The position numbers and the translations under genes were made by a program. From the NCBI GenBank assembly GCA_033807775.1, contig CM066327.1, positions 89,612,295 through 89,676,294 of the forward strand: a stretch of DNA of 64,000 nt, given 5' to 3'. Below the pieces are notes generated by a model. That model searched no databases and was not told the DNA's origin. It saw nothing but the letters and a program-made list of their open reading frames with translations. Source of the stretch: Saussurea involucrata. Taxonomy: Eukaryota > Streptophyta > Magnoliopsida > Asterales > Asteraceae. How positions within the stretch are numbered: position 1 is the first letter of the stretch; the number at the start of each line of letters is the position of its first letter. This document shows, in pieces, positions 32,996-43,190 of this stretch.

Positions 32996-34712
32996 CAAAA
33001 ATGCAACAGGACAAACATAACATTAAATCATAACATTCTCATAACGGAGTCCCAAAATTCATTACATTACTTCTAAAACTGAGGTTGGCGGAAACAACCT
33101 ATACACAACTGAGAATAATCTAGCTTCAACAAGTGGCACTTGCACTGTCTCTAGCTGCATTTGTACTCTATCTTGCTCTTGCTCACTTACATGAGCCTTC
33201 TACTATATGCTTACCTGAAGAGGTTTTAGTTTTGAAAAACGAGGGTTAGACCAAAAGGCCTAGTGAATTCCCTCCGAAAACAACATGTAAAACAGTATAA
33301 AGACTTTTATAAAAGATTCATCGTAAACCTTAACATAACATCACGTATGGTACTGCACTGTGTGTTGGATCACATAAACATTCCACGATCGGGGCCCCAG
33401 CAGGTTCCCTTCTCGCCTCTTCCGGAGCCTACGCTGACTCCCCTTCCCGGAGCCTACGCAGACTCCCCTCTACTCGAAATAGGAGGAAACGAATTCCAAC
33501 CTACCAGTCTGTCATACATATCCAAGGGATCATCAGATCCCGAGGATCACTCTCTGACCCCACAGGGCAGACCGACTCCATATAGCACATCATTCATTTC
33601 ATAAAACATGCAACTTTAACTCTTTGTAAATCATCATTCCCATTTCATTATGTCAAATAAGCTTTCTCAAGTAAAACATGTAGTTCATGGAAAAACATGC
33701 GTGATAGTTATAAACAGTTCATGCTCGTAAATGAAACCATAATCAGTTAAATCATTTAACACTGTACGTCGTAAAAAGGTTTAGGGAACTCACCTGATGC
33801 TTATAAGATCTTTTCTTACTTTTCTTCTGGCTTACGATCGAGTTACCTGAGAAATAGATGAGATATAAACTACTCAGATGCCTAACCCGACAGTCCGGAC
33901 ACCATCCGGATTCAACTTACCGGACACCCGCTACTTTCCGGGTACTACTTTCCGGACACCCATGCTTACCGGACAACCATACTTACCGGACAACCATCCT
34001 TACCGAACAACTATACTTACCGGACAACCATACTTACCGGACAACTACACTTACCGGACAACTGCACCTACCGGACAGCCATACTTACCGAACAACCATA
34101 CTTACCGGACACTCTCCCGGTAACCCTCGTCACTAGGAGCTCACCGGACACCCTTCCGGTAACCTTCATCACCTGAAGCTTACCGGACAAGGCGTTGTGA
34201 CGATTTCAGAGGCCGAAATCTTTCTAATCGTCCCATAAACGAAACGACAAGGCGACAAACGACTTAATAAACATGCTAAGTCCATTTCTTACCATTCCTT
34301 GCTACTCAAACATGATTAGAGTGTTTAAATACCTCTCTCAATGTATCTTTTACCACATTAAGAAAACTTCTCTAAATACCCAACAATCTAATCAAAACAA
34401 CCAGGTACGAATTGGGATTTGGAATTACCTGCTAGAATCACTCGTAGAATCGAATTCCAGATCCACATCCTCTTCCAGTTTTGTTGATTAATGATTCCTT
34501 CTCTTCAATTTGTTCTTGAGACCTCAAAACCCTTCTTTCCCTTCTCTCTATTTCTTTCCAGCCACCAACCACCACCATATGATTGGAAAACTAGGGTTTT
34601 GAGCCCTATTTATATTTTTCACAATTTGCACAAACGCCCCTTAACTTAACTCTAAATTCTTAGACTTTAGCCACCAAACTTTCAATACATCCTAGAAATT
34701 CGGGTTATTACA
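32996..34712 (-). repeat. Element G 5' LTR (right copy)
   Basis: 1,717 bp. It contains about nine copies of a 17-bp unit CGGACAACCATACTTAC (33,950-34,130), related to but different from the minisatellite of the left LTR. Confidence 0.8.
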
Positions 34713-34742
34713 TTTCAATAACAGAATTGAGATTTGACATAC

Positions 34743-34779
<37 letters not shown>

Positions 34780-34780
34780 A

Positions 34781-35006
34781 GGCTCCGTAAAATGCAAACC
34801 TTGCATTTGTTGCACCCCCTTACAAACCAATGTGCATATATGCACAAACCAGTGTGCATATGTGCACAATGTGCATATGTATATGTATATGCATACGTGC
34901 AAGAATATACATATAGTTGACATACATTCATATGGGATAATGCATATATGCATCTCAGATTATGCATATATGCACACTGGTTTGTAAGGGGGTGCAACAA
35001 ATGCAT
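34781..35006. mobile_element. Small MITE of the GCATATATGC family
   Basis: The left end GGCTCCGTAAAATGCAAACC then TTGCATTTGTTGCACCCCC matches the NAC-carrying MITE at 8,604 and is repeated inverted at the right. The centre has many TGCATATATGCA/GTGCATATGTGCAC palindromes. (TA)n tracts lie on both sides. It sits inside the hairpin array. Confidence 0.8.
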
Positions 35007-35421
35007 ATATATATATATATGTGACATCGATCTCGTTGGTGATATGTCATTTGACTGGTGGATAGGGAAGAAGGTCAGGTATGTCGAACATGGGGCGTAG
35101 CCAGAATTATAGTTTAGGGTGGGGCTAGTTTAACGATCGAACAAAGAGGCTAATATGAGACATGCGATTAATGTCGGTTCTCTAAGGCCACTTTTGGTAC
35201 ATGGACATGATAGGAAAGGAAGGGAAAAAAACTCACTGTTCAATGTCTGGCTACTAACGTGACATGGGAACAGACGAAAATTCAATGTCCCACGAATTTT
35301 GTGACTTTGGTTTGTGAAATATTAGAAGAGAAGTAAAAAAATATATATTAGCCAAAAACAATTTTTATCATTAAGTGCGCCATTATACTTACACCATTAT
35401 ATTAATATATCATAAATAATG

Positions 35422-35459
<38 letters not shown>

Positions 35460-35477
35460 GTGTTAAAAATAGAATTT

Positions 35478-37689
35478 TGTAAAACCCGTGTCCCGGTATG
35501 TTTATAGATATTTTAATTAATTGCTTTAATATCGTTCTTTTAGCGAATCTTTACTAACGGGGTTAGCAAGTTTGACCAAATGCGTAATAAATCTTTAAAC
35601 CATTTTAAAGTGTTTACCTTTAATTGTTTGGTTAGTGGTTTGGTGTCAAAAAGGACCTTATTGCTAACTTGGTTGCATTTTGGGTAGTTAAGAGAAGTCC
35701 TTAGAAGTCGAGGGACCATTTTCGTCTTTTTGGTGAAACCTTAGCATGGATTCGGCCTATGCAAGGAGAGGGCCGAGACCTTTTTTTTTCCTAGTCTCGT
35801 TTTTCCCTTTCTTGTTAGCCAAGCAAACCAAAAACTATCCTAACCCTATTGTCTTGTGGTGCGGCAACGAGAAGAGACCGAGAGAGAGAGTGATCGCGAG
35901 AGAGAGAGAGAGAAGGCGAGAGGGAGGGAACTCGCCGGAGGCGCTGCTGTCGCCGGAGGCCGCCGCCACCAGCTCTGTTCGTCGGAGAAGTCGAGGGAGA
36001 GAGGAGCAACCGTTGCTAGGTAAGTCGTCCGTTTCGTTTCGTTTTGTTTTGTTTTGTTTCCTCTCCTTTTCGCTTGCTCCGGTGAAACTACCACCGCCGC
36101 ACGCCGCCGCTACGGTGGCCGTGGGTGGTCGGCAGTGTGTGTGCGTGGGTGGTGCGTGGGTTGTCCAGCCCTAGTTGCAAACCCGAATCGCGTAAACCGT
36201 TTTATAAAATCGTCAATTTATGTGAAAAACGTCCTTCTGCCACTGTTTTGCGTCAACCATAACTTTTCTGTCGTAACTCCGATTGAGCCGAAACTGGCGC
36301 CCACGGTTCAAGTTCGGGGTCGGGCATTTTTTCCGTGTTTTAGCGGAAAACTGGTTCGGCCTCTAGCTAGGTGGAAAAGTGGTCGTAAGTTCAGTGAATC
36401 GTCATTTTATGTAAAATAAATTGCAGTTCTGTCACTGTTTTGCGTAAGCTGTAACTTTTTCCTCGTAACTCGGGTTGGGGTGATTTCGGTGCCAAAAGTT
36501 CCCTTTTTCAGTCTATAAACTTTTCTGTGTTTTGTGCAAAATCCAGTTCGGATCGTAGCTTAGGCCAAATCGTCGTTTTATGCTGATAAGTGCTGTTTTT
36601 CGCTGTTCTGCGGGCTGATCTTATAAAATCCGTAATTAAATGTGGAAAAATCGTTAGTAGGTGTATAATATGTCCTTGGAACCCTAACTCAGAGTAATTT
36701 CTGGTCATGTAATTTAATTAAGATTTTTCTGGGTTTAAAGAGGTCGAAACAGGTCCCGAACAGACCTGTTTGGCGAGAGCAGAAAATAGTTTTAGTGACG
36801 GTTTAAGCGTGTGTCGTGTCATAGGGTCCGGGTCTCGTATTGACACGTTTTAACATGCGTTTAGGTGCTGGGAAGTGACCGCATTTGTGAAGCTTGAATT
36901 GTGTTGTTAAGCTAGGCGCGCATTCGAGGTGAGTTCTCTCACTATATCTAATAACGGTTGTTTTATCATTGCTGTAGTACGTGTGTGGTAGCTTTATGTG
37001 ATTGTGTTGTGGAACTAGATAGTGGGGTGTCTAGTTGATACTTTGTCGTCATGTTAACTCGGTGGGACCGAGGATCCGACGGGGCCGGAGATTTTATACG
37101 CGGGTGGCGTAGAGACTCGGTGGGACCGAGGATCCGGCGGGGCCGGAGATTTTATACGCGGGTGGCGTAGAGACTCGGTGGGACCGAGGATCCGGCGGGG
37201 CCGGAGATTTTATACGCGGGTGGCATAGAGACTCGGTGGGACCGGGGATTCGGCGGGGCTGAAGATGTTATCATGTGGTCGGTGGGACCGACTTGTGCCT
37301 TTTAGGTGGGTGGTTGTGGATGTACATGTTTATGATTTGTTCGTAGACCTGTATGATCGTTTATGTGTCACTATCTGTTGTAGGGGTAGTGTGGAATAAC
37401 TGTATTATTTATGGTGTTTGAATTCACTAAGCTTCGTGCTTACCCTTTCCCAATAAACTGTGGTTTCAGGTCCGAGCGGCTCCAAGGCGTGACGAGTACA
37501 CATTGGCGCGCGAGAAGAGCTGGTTGTTTTTATGATTTTAATAATTAAACGTTTATTCCGCTGGTTTTTTTTATTATAAAGATTTTAATTATGAGTTTGC
37601 AATGAATCGTTGGGATCATTTAATGGTTTGTTATGAATGAAATGTCTATCTTAAAAATTTAAATTTGCTTGAAATTTTGGGACGTTACA
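35478..37689. mobile_element. Solo LTR (Gypsy-type) inside the Mutator-like element
   Basis: TGTAAAACCC...GGGACGTTACA, 2,212 bp, with target duplication AATTT at 35,473-35,477 and 37,690-37,694. No internal region is present. Frames at 35,746-36,174 and 36,054-36,419 lie inside it; their GA-rich composition makes them unlikely genes. Confidence 0.85.
37054..37275. repeat. 58-bp tandem repeat, about four copies
   Basis: Units begin ACTCGGTGGGACCGAGGATC and continue through GGCGGGGCCGGAGATTTTAT. The last copy is diverged. It lies near the end of the solo LTR. Confidence 0.9.
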
Positions 37690-38019
37690 AATTTATAACT
37701 TGGGTTTGGGTGATGAAAAATAACATTATAAAAATTTATGGTTTAATGTATAATTTTTAAAACCTTAATTTATATTTTTTGAAGTTTGTATACTGATATC
37801 AATATTGAATACAATTTATTTTACTTTTTAATGTAATTACATTTTTTAAAAATTTAATAAATAAAAATAATAGAAAAGTAGTCATTAATAATATAAACAT
37901 AGTTGTTAAAAACTATATAAATACACATATTTTCAAAATCAAAAGGCATTTAATTGATGAAAACTAGAAATTAAGAAAAATGATTGTTACATACATAAAA
38001 AATGAATATTCATGAAAAC

Positions 38020-38095
38020 ACCTCCGCTGGATTCGAACATTGGATTCATAGGGAGATACAACTATCCCAAACCACTTGAGCTATAAGTGGATATT
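38020..38095 (-). other. tRNA-like pol III promoter boxes (possible SINE head)
   Basis: On the minus strand TAGCTCAAGTGGT resembles an A box and TGTTCGAATCC a B box, about 32 bases apart. They lie inside the Mutator-like element. A full tRNA fold is not seen. Confidence 0.4.
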
Positions 38096-38178
38096 GGTTA
38101 ACCTTTCTACAATATACTATATAAGTTGGATCGGTTAGGGGGCTCAGCACCAGTTCGTCCCCTACTGTCTTCGCCACT

Positions 38179-39020
38179 ATGTCGAACAAATCTCCTTCCT
38201 CTTAAGAAAGGCATGAAAACAAAACTAAGAGATTCCAAATCATCCATCATGCATTGTTCTTAATCGTTCAGAAAACATAATATACAATGGTACATAAGTT
38301 ACTTCAGCCCTCAATATGTTTTTTCTTTCTGAATGATGAAGAACGACACATGCACGATGATTTGGACTCTCTTAGATACGTTCTCGTGCATTTCTTAAGA
38401 GGAAGAAGATTTATTCGACATACCCCACCTCTTAATCTATCTAGTAGTCAAATGACATATCAGACGATGGATGAGGTATCTAAGTGAAGGATGTCATCAT
38501 AGAGAGAGATGAGGTATGCTAAATCTCATTTCCCTTAAAAAAAACAAAACCATATCCAAGTGATTCCATATCATCCCACCTACGTTGTTCTTCAACGTTT
38601 AGAAAAAGGATATAAAAAATGATTGAAATCACTTTAACCCTTTATAAGTTTTTTTTGAACGATGTAGAAGGATGCGGGCGGAATGATTTGGAATATCTTA
38701 GATATATTCTCATGTATTTTTTAAGGGAAATGAGATTTAGCACATCTCATCTCTCCCGCACCCCTCTCACTATGATGACATCCATCTCTTGGATACCTCG
38801 TCCATCTTATGATATGTTATTTGACTATTAGATGGTGAAAGATGTGAGGTATGTCGAATATATCTCTTTCCTCTTAAGAAATGAATGAGAACATATGTAA
38901 GAGATTCAAAATCATCATCCCTCATGTGTTGTTCTTTATAGTTCAGAAAAAAAATATACAAAATGATTGAAATCATTTGAACCTTGTATATGTTTTGTTT
39001 CTTAGCAATGAAGAATGACA
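38179..39020. repeat. Hairpin-unit tandem array, second block (about 3 units)
   Basis: Continuation of the 27,940 array. Left arms lie near 38,211, 38,547 and 38,886, with inverted right arms GATGATTTGGACTCTCTTAG near 38,358 and GAATGATTTGGAATATCTTA near 38,680. The last unit is partial. Confidence 0.75.
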
Positions 39021-39151
39021 TAAGCGGCCAAAGTCGTGTGAATCACATGTGATTTTAGTTTATATCACACGTGATTCGACCATTTCTGTGTTCTCGTACT
39101 TGGTTATTGTTTTGTATGAACTTGACTATATATATATATATATATATATAT

Positions 39152-39660
39152 ATGTGGTTAAAACGAGAACACATGTGATTTACGCAAATGCGAGAGCACT
39201 TATAAGTCCATCATTCTGTTTTAGAATGACTGAAGAAAAAAATAAAATATTAAATAAATATTTACCTTTTTTAGGATTGTCGAAGACATGCAAGGGAAAG
39301 ATAGGGGAAAAAATTCAAATCACATAAGGAACAGACAGAGCGATGATTGTGGTCCGGACTTCAATTTTTCGTAACATTATCTCATCATTATTACAACAAA
39401 ATCACATCATTATCACAACAAAGTCATCATAAGAAGTCTCTGATTTATCAAAGTATTATCACAACATTATCGACAACGGAGATACTAACAACATTTAAGA
39501 AATAAAAGACAAATCTAAGATAATAGAAAATTGTTGATAAATACCAATTTATAATCGTTTATTCTTAATTTTATATGAGTTAAATAATTTGGAGACCCTA
39601 AAGTTTTCTCGCATTTTCATAAAATAGGGATGTCCTCGTTTGAACCTCCCCCCCCCCCCA
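39152..39660. mobile_element. MITE of the GGTTCAAACGAG family
   Basis: The left end GTGGTTAAAACGAGAACA pairs with the right end, whose reverse complement reads GAGGTTCAAACGAGGACA; both arms share AAATGCGAGA further in. A (TA)n tract lies left, poly-C and (TA)n right. CACATGTGAT palindromes lie at and just outside the left end. Confidence 0.6.
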
Positions 39661-39677
39661 CTATATATATATATATT

Positions 39678-39722
<45 letters not shown>

Positions 39723-40480
39723 AGAAGATCATGCGAGAGGCAAACTGATTTGCGAGAAAGAATATGAGCCACATAATCTATTAATTAAAAAATTATCATA
39801 AATTAAAAGCTAAAAATTAAAAATTAAAAATTAATAATAATTATAGAGATTTGGATAATTACCATTTTAAACTGGATAAACTCTTATTATATTTTTTAGA
39901 TTTATTTATGTTTTAATTTAAATTAATTCATATTTTTTTAATTAAGTTTGATGTATAAAGATTTCTAAATACACTTTTATTAAAAGAAATCACAATTTTA
40001 ACCAAACATCACATGTGATATTCATAATTAATTCATTATTTTTTTTCACAAATTTTCTCTATTTTTTGGATTCACGTTTTGAATTACATGTGATTAGCTT
40101 CTTTTAAGAATGATTTGTTACGTATCACATATGAGCCACTATATGTAATTTTTGTACATCACATATCATATTAATATCACATGTGATTATGTATATTATT
40201 TTAGTTAATCATATGTGATTATGTAGATTAATATTAATAGATCTTTTTATGATGTAAATATTATCATATGTGATTATCCGTCTTTTATATTCAGTATATT
40301 ACCATATGTGAAATTTACAAAAATTCACATAATGGATCATATATAATACATAATAAATAATATATTAAACGAAGTTAATCACATGTGATTAACTTCGTGA
40401 ATTCAAAAATTAGAGTTAAAATTGTGAAAACGATAATAAATTGATTGTGAATATCACATGTAATATTCGATGAAAATTGC

Positions 40481-40883
40481 TGATAAGTGCATAATTTATC
40501 ACATTTTGATCACTTCTTATTTCTATATTTACCTTTATTTTAGTTTCTCAATCACCATAATTGAGTCTTTTACTTTGTTTTTACCATTTATTTAGTTTGG
40601 AGCTAAGTAAGAGGAATAGACTCTGTTTTGTGCCATTTAAGAAGAATTTGTAACAGTTCGGTATGCTGCAGCAGGATGCTACAACATGGTTCGCAGTTCC
40701 TGAAAAGTCAAAGACATCACTTCATAAACTTTTTGGTTGGAGAATCATTTGGCAATCTCTTCAGCCCTTTCTTGCAAGCTGGAAGGCAGGGCATCTTCAG
40801 GGAATACTATCATGAAGGAGACTACCTTAAGAAAAACATCTTATAATCCTTTTAGTTTTTGGTTAATAACCTTTGGTTTAAGA
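40481..40883 (+). repeat. Element C 5' LTR, truncated
   Basis: It starts TGATAAGTGCATAATTTATC and follows the right LTR until GGTTTAAGA. There it switches to Copia pol sequence. TAAGA (40,879-40,883) is shared by both partners, so the join has 5-bp microhomology. Confidence 0.9.
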
Positions 40884-41258
40884 TATCTCATATGAAAGCT
40901 GTAAAGCGAATCTTTCGATATCTTAAGGGTACAGCGAATCTAGGCCTTTGGTATCCCAAAGACTCAGGATTCGATCTAATCGCCTATTCAGACAGTGATT
41001 TTGCAGGTTGCAAAATGGATAGGAAAAGCACCACAGGAGGATGTCAGCTCCTGGGTGGAAAGCTGGTAAGTTGGACAAGTAAAAAGCAAAACTCAGTGTC
41101 CACTTCCACAGCTGAAGCTGAATATGTAGCCGCTGGAAGCTGTTGTTCTCAGGTCTTGTGGATGAGAAATCAGCTACTAGACTATGATCTTCAGCTCTCC
41201 AAAATTCCAATCTATTGCGACAGCACTAGTGCCATCGCTATAGCAAACAATCCAGTGC
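40879..41258 (+). pseudogene. Element B pol fragment (RT end and RNase H), first part
   Basis: It reads in frame with the RNase H of element A from ISHMKAVKRIFRYLKG to AIANNPV, about 97% identical. The RNase H aspartate missing in copy A is present here (GAC at 40,991-40,993). All upstream B sequence (5' LTR, gag, protease, integrase, most RT) is deleted. The frame is broken by element D at 41,259 and resumes at 49,363. Confidence 0.92.
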
Positions 41259-43024
41259 TGTGACACCCCAAAATAGGGTCAACAAAAACTTCCATAAAAC
41301 GGAAGAGTGATATATAATGCCATTGCACGAGCTCACAAAAGAGGGGGATTACACCCGCCGGTTTACAACAAAGTGTAATATCTACAACTAATTGACAACC
41401 GACTAATCTAATCTCTACTATAGAAATAAGATTTACAAAAAGTGTCATCGTTAGGCTAACTTTGATCTTCTATCTTTAGCATCTCAAATGTATCCCCACG
41501 CTCACATATCCCCAACTATGCCTTCTTAGGGATGGCACCACTAGAACCTGTGACACACACATCAGACACAGAACAAGTGTTAGGCATGGAATGCCTAGTG
41601 AGTTAAACATATAGTAAAACATGCAGTTATGTCATATAAGAGATATTAATTTGGTCATTCACAAATCGGACTCTATGGGAAGACCCCAAACATCAACTCA
41701 AGTTACATCATATTTGAAGATATACCTTAGCGTCTACCTCCAAGGTAACGCCTCATGGCCCGGCACATCGGGACTACCTATATGGTATTAATCCCGAAAG
41801 TGTGGATCGATACACAAACCTCCAAGGTAAGTGCCCAAGATTATATCTTCCTAATGCCTACTTAGAGACTCCTCCAATTTGTGAATACCAACAAACAACT
41901 ACTCCAAGCAGTTCATAAATCCAATCATTAACTTCATCAAAAGACAGTCCAACTATCTCATTAAGCACATGATTTCTACATACAAGAAATCCTCCACTTA
42001 TCCACATACATATAAGTGATATCATGAGTTCATCATTTAGCATGGCAACACATACTAAGTTAGCATATTAAGTCACTTCTATTATAATCATAATTTCTTC
42101 ATTAAGACATAGCTTAATCCATTAAGCTCCAAACCCTAATATTTAGGTTTGACCAATTTCACATGATCGCCATCATAAAAGATACAATTCCAAATAGAAT
42201 AAAATACCACATCACCTTTATCTTACCATTGAGCCCCTTAAATTTCCTCTTTAGAGAAATAAGAGCTTATTGGCTCAAAGTATACTTCAAGGCAAACTTG
42301 TTAGAAATAAATGAAATGATAGAGTAAATTATGTAACAAGTATACTTTTAAATCAAAGTTACTCACCTTAAAGCTCAAATTATGAGAACCCTAGAATTGA
42401 GAACCCTAGAATTGAGAACCCTTGCTCTTGACCACTTTTAGCTAACAACCCAAGAAGTTGAGATTGAACACCTAGGACCCAACAATAATAACCATTAATA
42501 CTCTTATAAATCAATAAATTATGGGAAGAAGGAAGAACAACGAAATCCTACCTTGAGAGAAAGAAAATCGTCTGCCAAAGATCTCAGTTAACTCTTAAAT
42601 GAGCTAAAAATCCGAAACTCTCATTTTTATACCTAAAACAGTCGGTGCGATTGTGACAGGGCGATAGTGACACTGTCACTATCGCCGGGGCACTCTCGCT
42701 CAACACCCCAAAAGTCTCGGTACACATCGAGCGATTGTGACCATGCGATAGTGACACTGTCACTATCGCCCAAGGCATACTCGCCTGAAACCCAAAGTCT
42801 GAAAATCCAATCTTGCGGTACAAACCAGGCGATTGTGACACCCGCGATAGTGACACTGTCACTCTCGCCGGTCACTATCGCCCAAAGGGCACTAAGCCTC
42901 ATTTGATCCTCCATTCAGCCCTTGAATAGATCTTAACGAGGTACGAGACATGCTATACCAATAAAATACTTGAACATGCAAAATAAACACATAAACCACT
43001 TATAACGAAAATCGGGGTGTTACA
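41259..43024 (-). repeat. Element D 3' LTR (left copy)
   Basis: TGTGACACCCC...CGGGGTGTTACA. Near 42,650-42,880 are three copies of an approximately 25-bp palindrome with half-site GCGATAGTGACA. A 15-bp direct duplication (CTAGAATTGAGAACC, near 42,390-42,420) is absent from the right LTR. Confidence 0.93.
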
Positions 43025-43037
43025 ATTCTCCCCAACT
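43025..43037 (-). promoter_or_regulatory. Element D polypurine tract
   Basis: The reverse complement reads AGTTGGGGAGAAT, ending exactly at the left LTR. The neighbouring sequence on that strand (TTTCGAGGACGAAACTTTGT) is typical of the end of Gypsy chromovirus pol. Confidence 0.8.
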
Positions 43038-43059
43038 TGAACAAAGTTTCGTCCTCGAA

Positions 43060-43190
43060 ATTTAAGATTGTCCGGATATCGACGTCTTATGTCCTGTTCC
43101 GGTTCCCATTGCACTATTAACAAAGACATCTCTTTACTACTTCGTAACCTCTTAACTGACCTTTCGAAGATTGCCTCTGGTTCTTCCACA
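43060..43190 (-). pseudogene. Chromodomain-like end of a Gypsy pol
   Basis: The minus frame contains PEAIFERSVKRLRSSKEMSL then VQWEPEQDIRRRYP, resembling the C-terminal chromodomain of Tekay/Del-type pol (V.W....WE.E.DMR.RYP). Part of the domain between them appears missing. In such elements the domain guides integration to chromatin. No intact integrase or RT precedes it. Confidence 0.6.

Larger units (their letters stand above)
29502..34712 (-). mobile_element. Element G: decayed Gypsy-type LTR element
   Basis: On the plus strand the element starts TGTAACATCCC and ends GGGTTATTACA, with a 5-bp target duplication TTTCA at 29,497-29,501 and 34,713-34,717. A reverse-oriented PBS (CTCTGATACCA, 32,983-32,993) next to the right LTR shows that it reads on the minus strand. 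The interior (about 31,360-32,995) has no gag or pol and holds a hAT MITE, so the element is non-autonomous or decayed. Confidence 0.8.
35091..38178. mobile_element. Mutator-like non-autonomous element holding a solo LTR
   Basis: The ends TGGGGCGTAGCCAGA and, inverted, AGTGGCGAAGACAGT are weakly matched. Flanking 10-bp direct repeats ATGTCGAACA lie at 35,081-35,090 and 38,179-38,188. A 9-11-bp duplication suggests a Mutator-like element. Without the nested solo LTR it is about 0.87 kb and non-coding. Confidence 0.55.

Noticed and set aside
33858..34136. Thr/Tyr/Pro-rich repeat frames
   Set aside because: Translation of the 17-bp minisatellite in element G's LTR.
35746..36419. Two GA-rich plus-strand frames resembling a gene start
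   Set aside because: Lie inside a solo LTR with clear ends and target duplication; no known domain.
42584..42914. Overlapping frames with SDSVTIA repeats in element D LTR
   Set aside because: They translate the LTR palindromes; duplicated in the other LTR and not gene-like.
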